A DNA stretch of 64,000 nt from SVTX01 sp045585895. Its GTDB lineage: Bacteria; Bacillota; Clostridia; Oscillospirales; CAG-272. The stretch lies in NCBI GenBank assembly GCA_045585895.1, contig JAZMZI010000011.1, forward strand, positions 1 to 64,000, in the 5' to 3' direction. A program made the position numbers and the translations under genes. Shown piece by piece: positions 62,025-64,000 of this stretch. The first letter of the stretch is position 1; the number at the start of each line of letters is the position of its first letter. The notes under the pieces were generated by a model that worked only from the letters and a program-made list of their open reading frames with translations, was not told the DNA's origin and ran no database searches.

Positions 62025-63173
62025 ATGGCAAACAGATTTGTACTTAACGAGACCAGCTACCACGGCAAGGGTGCTGTCGCCGCAGTTGCAACCGAGATTC
62101 AGGCAAGAGGATTCAAGAAGGCACTTGTGTGCTCCGATCCCGACCTTATTAAGTTCGGCGTAACCAAGAAGGTAACAGACGTTCTTGATGCAGCGAATAT
62201 CGCATACGACGTGTTCAGCGACATCAAGCCCAATCCTACTATTGAAAACGTTCAGAACGGTGTTGAGGCATTCAAGAATAGCGGCGCGGACTGTATCGTT
62301 GCTATCGGCGGCGGATCTTCTATGGATACCGCTAAGGCTGTGGGTATTATCATCGAGAACCCCGAGTTTGCCGACGTGAGAAGTCTTGAAGGCGTTGCTC
62401 CCACCAAGAATAAGTGTACTCCTATTATTGCGGTTCCCACCACCGCGGGTACTGCCGCTGAAGTTACTATAAACTACGTTATCACCGACGTTCAGAATAA
62501 CCGCAAGATGGTCTGCGTAGACGTTCACGACATCCCCGTCGTTGCAGTTGTTGACCCCGATATGACGGCTACTATGCCCAAGGGACTTACCGCCGCAACG
62601 GGTATGGATGCTCTTACTCATGCTATTGAGGGCTATATCACCAAGGGCGCTTGGGAATTAAGCGATATGTTCCATATCAAGGCTATCGAAATCATCGCAA
62701 AGAGCCTCAGAGCCGCAGTTGACAATACCGACGAGGGCAGAGAAGGAATGGCGCTCGGTCAGTATATCGCAGGTATGGGCTTCTCCAACGTAGGACTCGG
62801 TATCGTTCATGCTATGGCGCATCCTCTCGGTGCACTTTACGACACCCCCCACGGTGTAGCAAACGCTATCATTCTTCCTACCGTTATGGAGTATAACGCT
62901 CCCGCTACCGGTGAAAAGTACAGAGATATCGCCGTTGCTATGGGCGTTGAGGGCGTAGCGGATATGACGATTGAGGAAGCAAGAGCTGCCGCTATCAATG
63001 CGGTAAAGCAGCTTTCGATTGACGTCGGAATCCCCGCAGACCTTAAGGAGATCGTTAAGGCTGAGGACGTCGACTTCCTTTCCGAGTCTGCATTTGCCGA
63101 TGCTTGCCGTCCCGGTAATCCCCGCGAGACCAGCGTAGAGGAGATCAAAGAGCTTTATCTCAAGCTTATGTAA
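62025..63173 (+). CDS. Iron-containing alcohol dehydrogenase (FucO-like)
   Basis: A 382-residue group III alcohol dehydrogenase. NAD-binding GGGSSMDTAKAVG, PTTAGTAAEVT, metal ligands in DALTHAIEGY, HAMAHPLGALYDTPHG. It reduces aldehydes such as lactaldehyde, propionaldehyde or acetaldehyde. AAGGAG precedes the ATG. Last gene of the block; a strong terminator follows. Confidence 0.93.
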   Translation: MANRFVLNETSYHGKGAVAAVATEIQARGFKKALVCSDPDLIKFGVTKKVTDVLDAANIAYDVFSDIKPNPTIENVQNGVEAFKNSGADCIVAIGGGSSMDTAKAVGIIIENPEFADVRSLEGVAPTKNKCTPIIAVPTTAGTAAEVTINYVITDVQNNRKMVCVDVHDIPVVAVVDPDMTATMPKGLTAATGMDALTHAIEGYITKGAWELSDMFHIKAIEIIAKSLRAAVDNTDEGREGMALGQYIAGMGFSNVGLGIVHAMAHPLGALYDTPHGVANAIILPTVMEYNAPATGEKYRDIAVAMGVEGVADMTIEEARAAAINAVKQLSIDVGIPADLKEIVKAEDVDFLSESAFADACRPGNPRETSVEEIKELYLKLM

Positions 63174-63183
63174 TATAGTCAAC

Positions 63184-63213
63184 AAAAAAGGCACCCGCGC
63201 GGTGCCTTTTTTT
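63184..63213 (+). terminator. Terminator of the redox block
   Basis: AAAAGGCACC and GGTGCCTTTT arms with a short GC loop, then TTT. Confidence 0.9.
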
Positions 63214-63248
63214 GTTGATTTGTGAATTGAGAATTTTGTCGAATCCTA

Positions 63249-63277
63249 TTGACTTTTGCAGAAAAAAGTAGTATACT
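63249..63277 (+). promoter_or_regulatory. Promoter of the glycine riboswitch transcript
   Basis: TTGACT (63249-63254), 17-nt spacer, TATACT (63272-63277). Confidence 0.7.
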
Positions 63278-63299
63278 GAACAAGTTGAACTGAATAGAG

Positions 63300-63475
63300 C
63301 TAAATGAAATCAGCAGGAGATAAGGCGCAAGCCTTTCCAAAGGGGTAATACTCTCGGGTGTCTTATGACGGAGACTGCTGACGGATAGCAATCTGGAGAA
63401 GTCCGCTGTGCGCGGATGCCGAAGGGGCAAGGGTAAAACCGTAATCTCTCAGGCAAAAGGACAGATCTTTTACAT
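63300..63475 (+). promoter_or_regulatory. Tandem glycine riboswitch
   Basis: Aptamer 2 (about 63394-63470) has the conserved GCCGAAGGGGCAA and ATCTCTCAGGCAAAAGGACAG. Aptamer 1 (about 63312-63385) keeps GGAGAT, CCAAAGGGGTAA and ACTCTCGGG but diverges at the GCCGAAGG core and after CUCUC. Glycine binding should control the terminator at 63519-63550 and the symporter downstream. Confidence 0.92.
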
Positions 63476-63518
63476 TGAATTTTCCACAGGGAGATCTTGT
63501 TGTATGTCTTATCGCTTT

Positions 63519-63550
63519 CACCGCTATCCGTAAGGTTGCGGTGTTTTTTT
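63519..63550 (+). terminator. Expression-platform terminator of the glycine riboswitch
   Basis: CACCGC (63519-63524) and GCGGTG (63538-63543), then TTTTTTT and more T. Lies between aptamer 2 and the agcS ribosome binding site. Confidence 0.85.
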
Positions 63551-63593
63551 GTTTTGTTCGGTTTAAAAATTTTTATAGGAGGTTCATTATATA

Positions 63594-64000
63594 ATGGACA
63601 AAATTTTACAGGTGGTGGAGAATGTCAACGGCGAAATAAACGGCGTCGTATGGGGCACGTTCGGTCTGCTTCTGCTTATCGGTACGGGCATAATCGTCAC
63701 CATTCTCACCAAGTTCTTTCAGGTGTCCCACATTGGCATGTGGTTCAAGAATACCCTTGGCAGTCTTTTCAACAAGGACGTTATCAAGCACAGTAAGGAA
63801 AAGGGCTCTATCTCTCCCTTCCAAGCACTTTGTACCGCTCTTGCTGCAACGGTAGGAACGGGTAATATCGCGGGTGTTGCTGCGGCTATATGCATAGGCG
63901 GCGCAGGTGCGGTGTTCTGGATGTGGGTTGCCGCATTCTTCGGTATGATGACCAACTACGCTGAAAACGTTCTCGGTATTTATTTCCGACGCAAGAACGA
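63594..64000 (+). CDS. Sodium:alanine/glycine symporter (AGCS family), partial
   Basis: The frame opens with ATG 63594 after TAGGAGG and remains open to the window edge (135 codons visible; full members have about 450-500). Visible: an N-terminal amphipathic stretch, first transmembrane helix (TFGLLLLIGTGIIVTIL), SPFQALCTALAATVGTGNIAGVA, the conserved substrate/Na+ region of the AGCS family, and a third helix. Na+-coupled uptake of glycine or alanine fits the glycine riboswitch upstream. Confidence 0.93.
   Translation, partial: MDKILQVVENVNGEINGVVWGTFGLLLLIGTGIIVTILTKFFQVSHIGMWFKNTLGSLFNKDVIKHSKEKGSISPFQALCTALAATVGTGNIAGVAAAICIGGAGAVFWMWVAAFFGMMTNYAENVLGIYFRRKN

Overview
The window looks like a chromosomal piece of a low-to-mid GC, anaerobic, fermentative member of the Bacillota (Clostridia). 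A gut Oscillospiraceae/Ruminococcaceae-like bacterium is the most likely source. The evidence is gene order typical of the phylum (rimP-nusA-ylxR-ylxQ-infB; yybS-gdpP-rplI-dnaB; tilS-hpt-ftsH), a T-box in front of valS, a glycine riboswitch, near-consensus sigma-A promoters, several lipoproteins, a BspA-type leucine-rich-repeat remnant and [FeFe] hydrogenases beside adhE. No tRNA, rRNA, CRISPR or prophage was recognised. The only intact mobile element is one IS4-family insertion sequence.

Layout. 1-1100: two minus-strand exported or membrane proteins with low-complexity tails; the first runs off the left edge. 1196-7190: a hexapeptide-repeat protein, an rRNA m5C methyltransferase with a HAD phosphatase, the ferrous iron uptake genes feoAB behind a possible Fur box, a repeat-rich spacer and a NUDIX hydrolase. 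7231-12685: the transcription/translation operon rimP-nusA-ylxR-ylxQ-infB on the minus strand, followed by a strongly foldable three-way-junction element. 12827-22560: a plus-strand housekeeping stretch (DUF2232 protein, gdpP, rplI, dnaB, tilS, hpt, ftsH). 22727-29825: VanY-like carboxypeptidase, mnmM, a Cys-rich DUF6062 protein, an OGG-type DNA glycosylase, a histidine phosphatase, and proteins of unknown function. 29858-31512: the IS4 element, which splits a terminator hairpin. 31546-37812: a 2088-residue modular lipoprotein. 38114-43535: topoisomerase III and a DegV/YloV (fatty acid kinase) pair. 43585-43970: a promoter-driven, highly structured small RNA candidate, a BspA remnant and a repeat hairpin. 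44010-49370: a DUF4349 lipoprotein with a leader able to hide its ribosome binding site, a papain-like protein, and a sialidase-like / N-acetylneuraminate-lyase-like / AraC cluster. 49381-52348: valS with its T-box.

52433-63213 is the most interesting part: a LysR regulator, then a colinear block of adhE, a phosphotransferase-fold kinase, two small thioredoxin-like [2Fe-2S] proteins, a PAS-containing sensory [FeFe] hydrogenase (HydS type), a SpoIIE/PP2C phosphatase with an unassigned C-terminal domain, a group B [FeFe] hydrogenase and an iron alcohol dehydrogenase. Together they read as a system that senses H2 or redox state and adjusts electron disposal between H2 and ethanol. The window ends with a tandem glycine riboswitch in front of a sodium:alanine/glycine symporter cut by the right edge.
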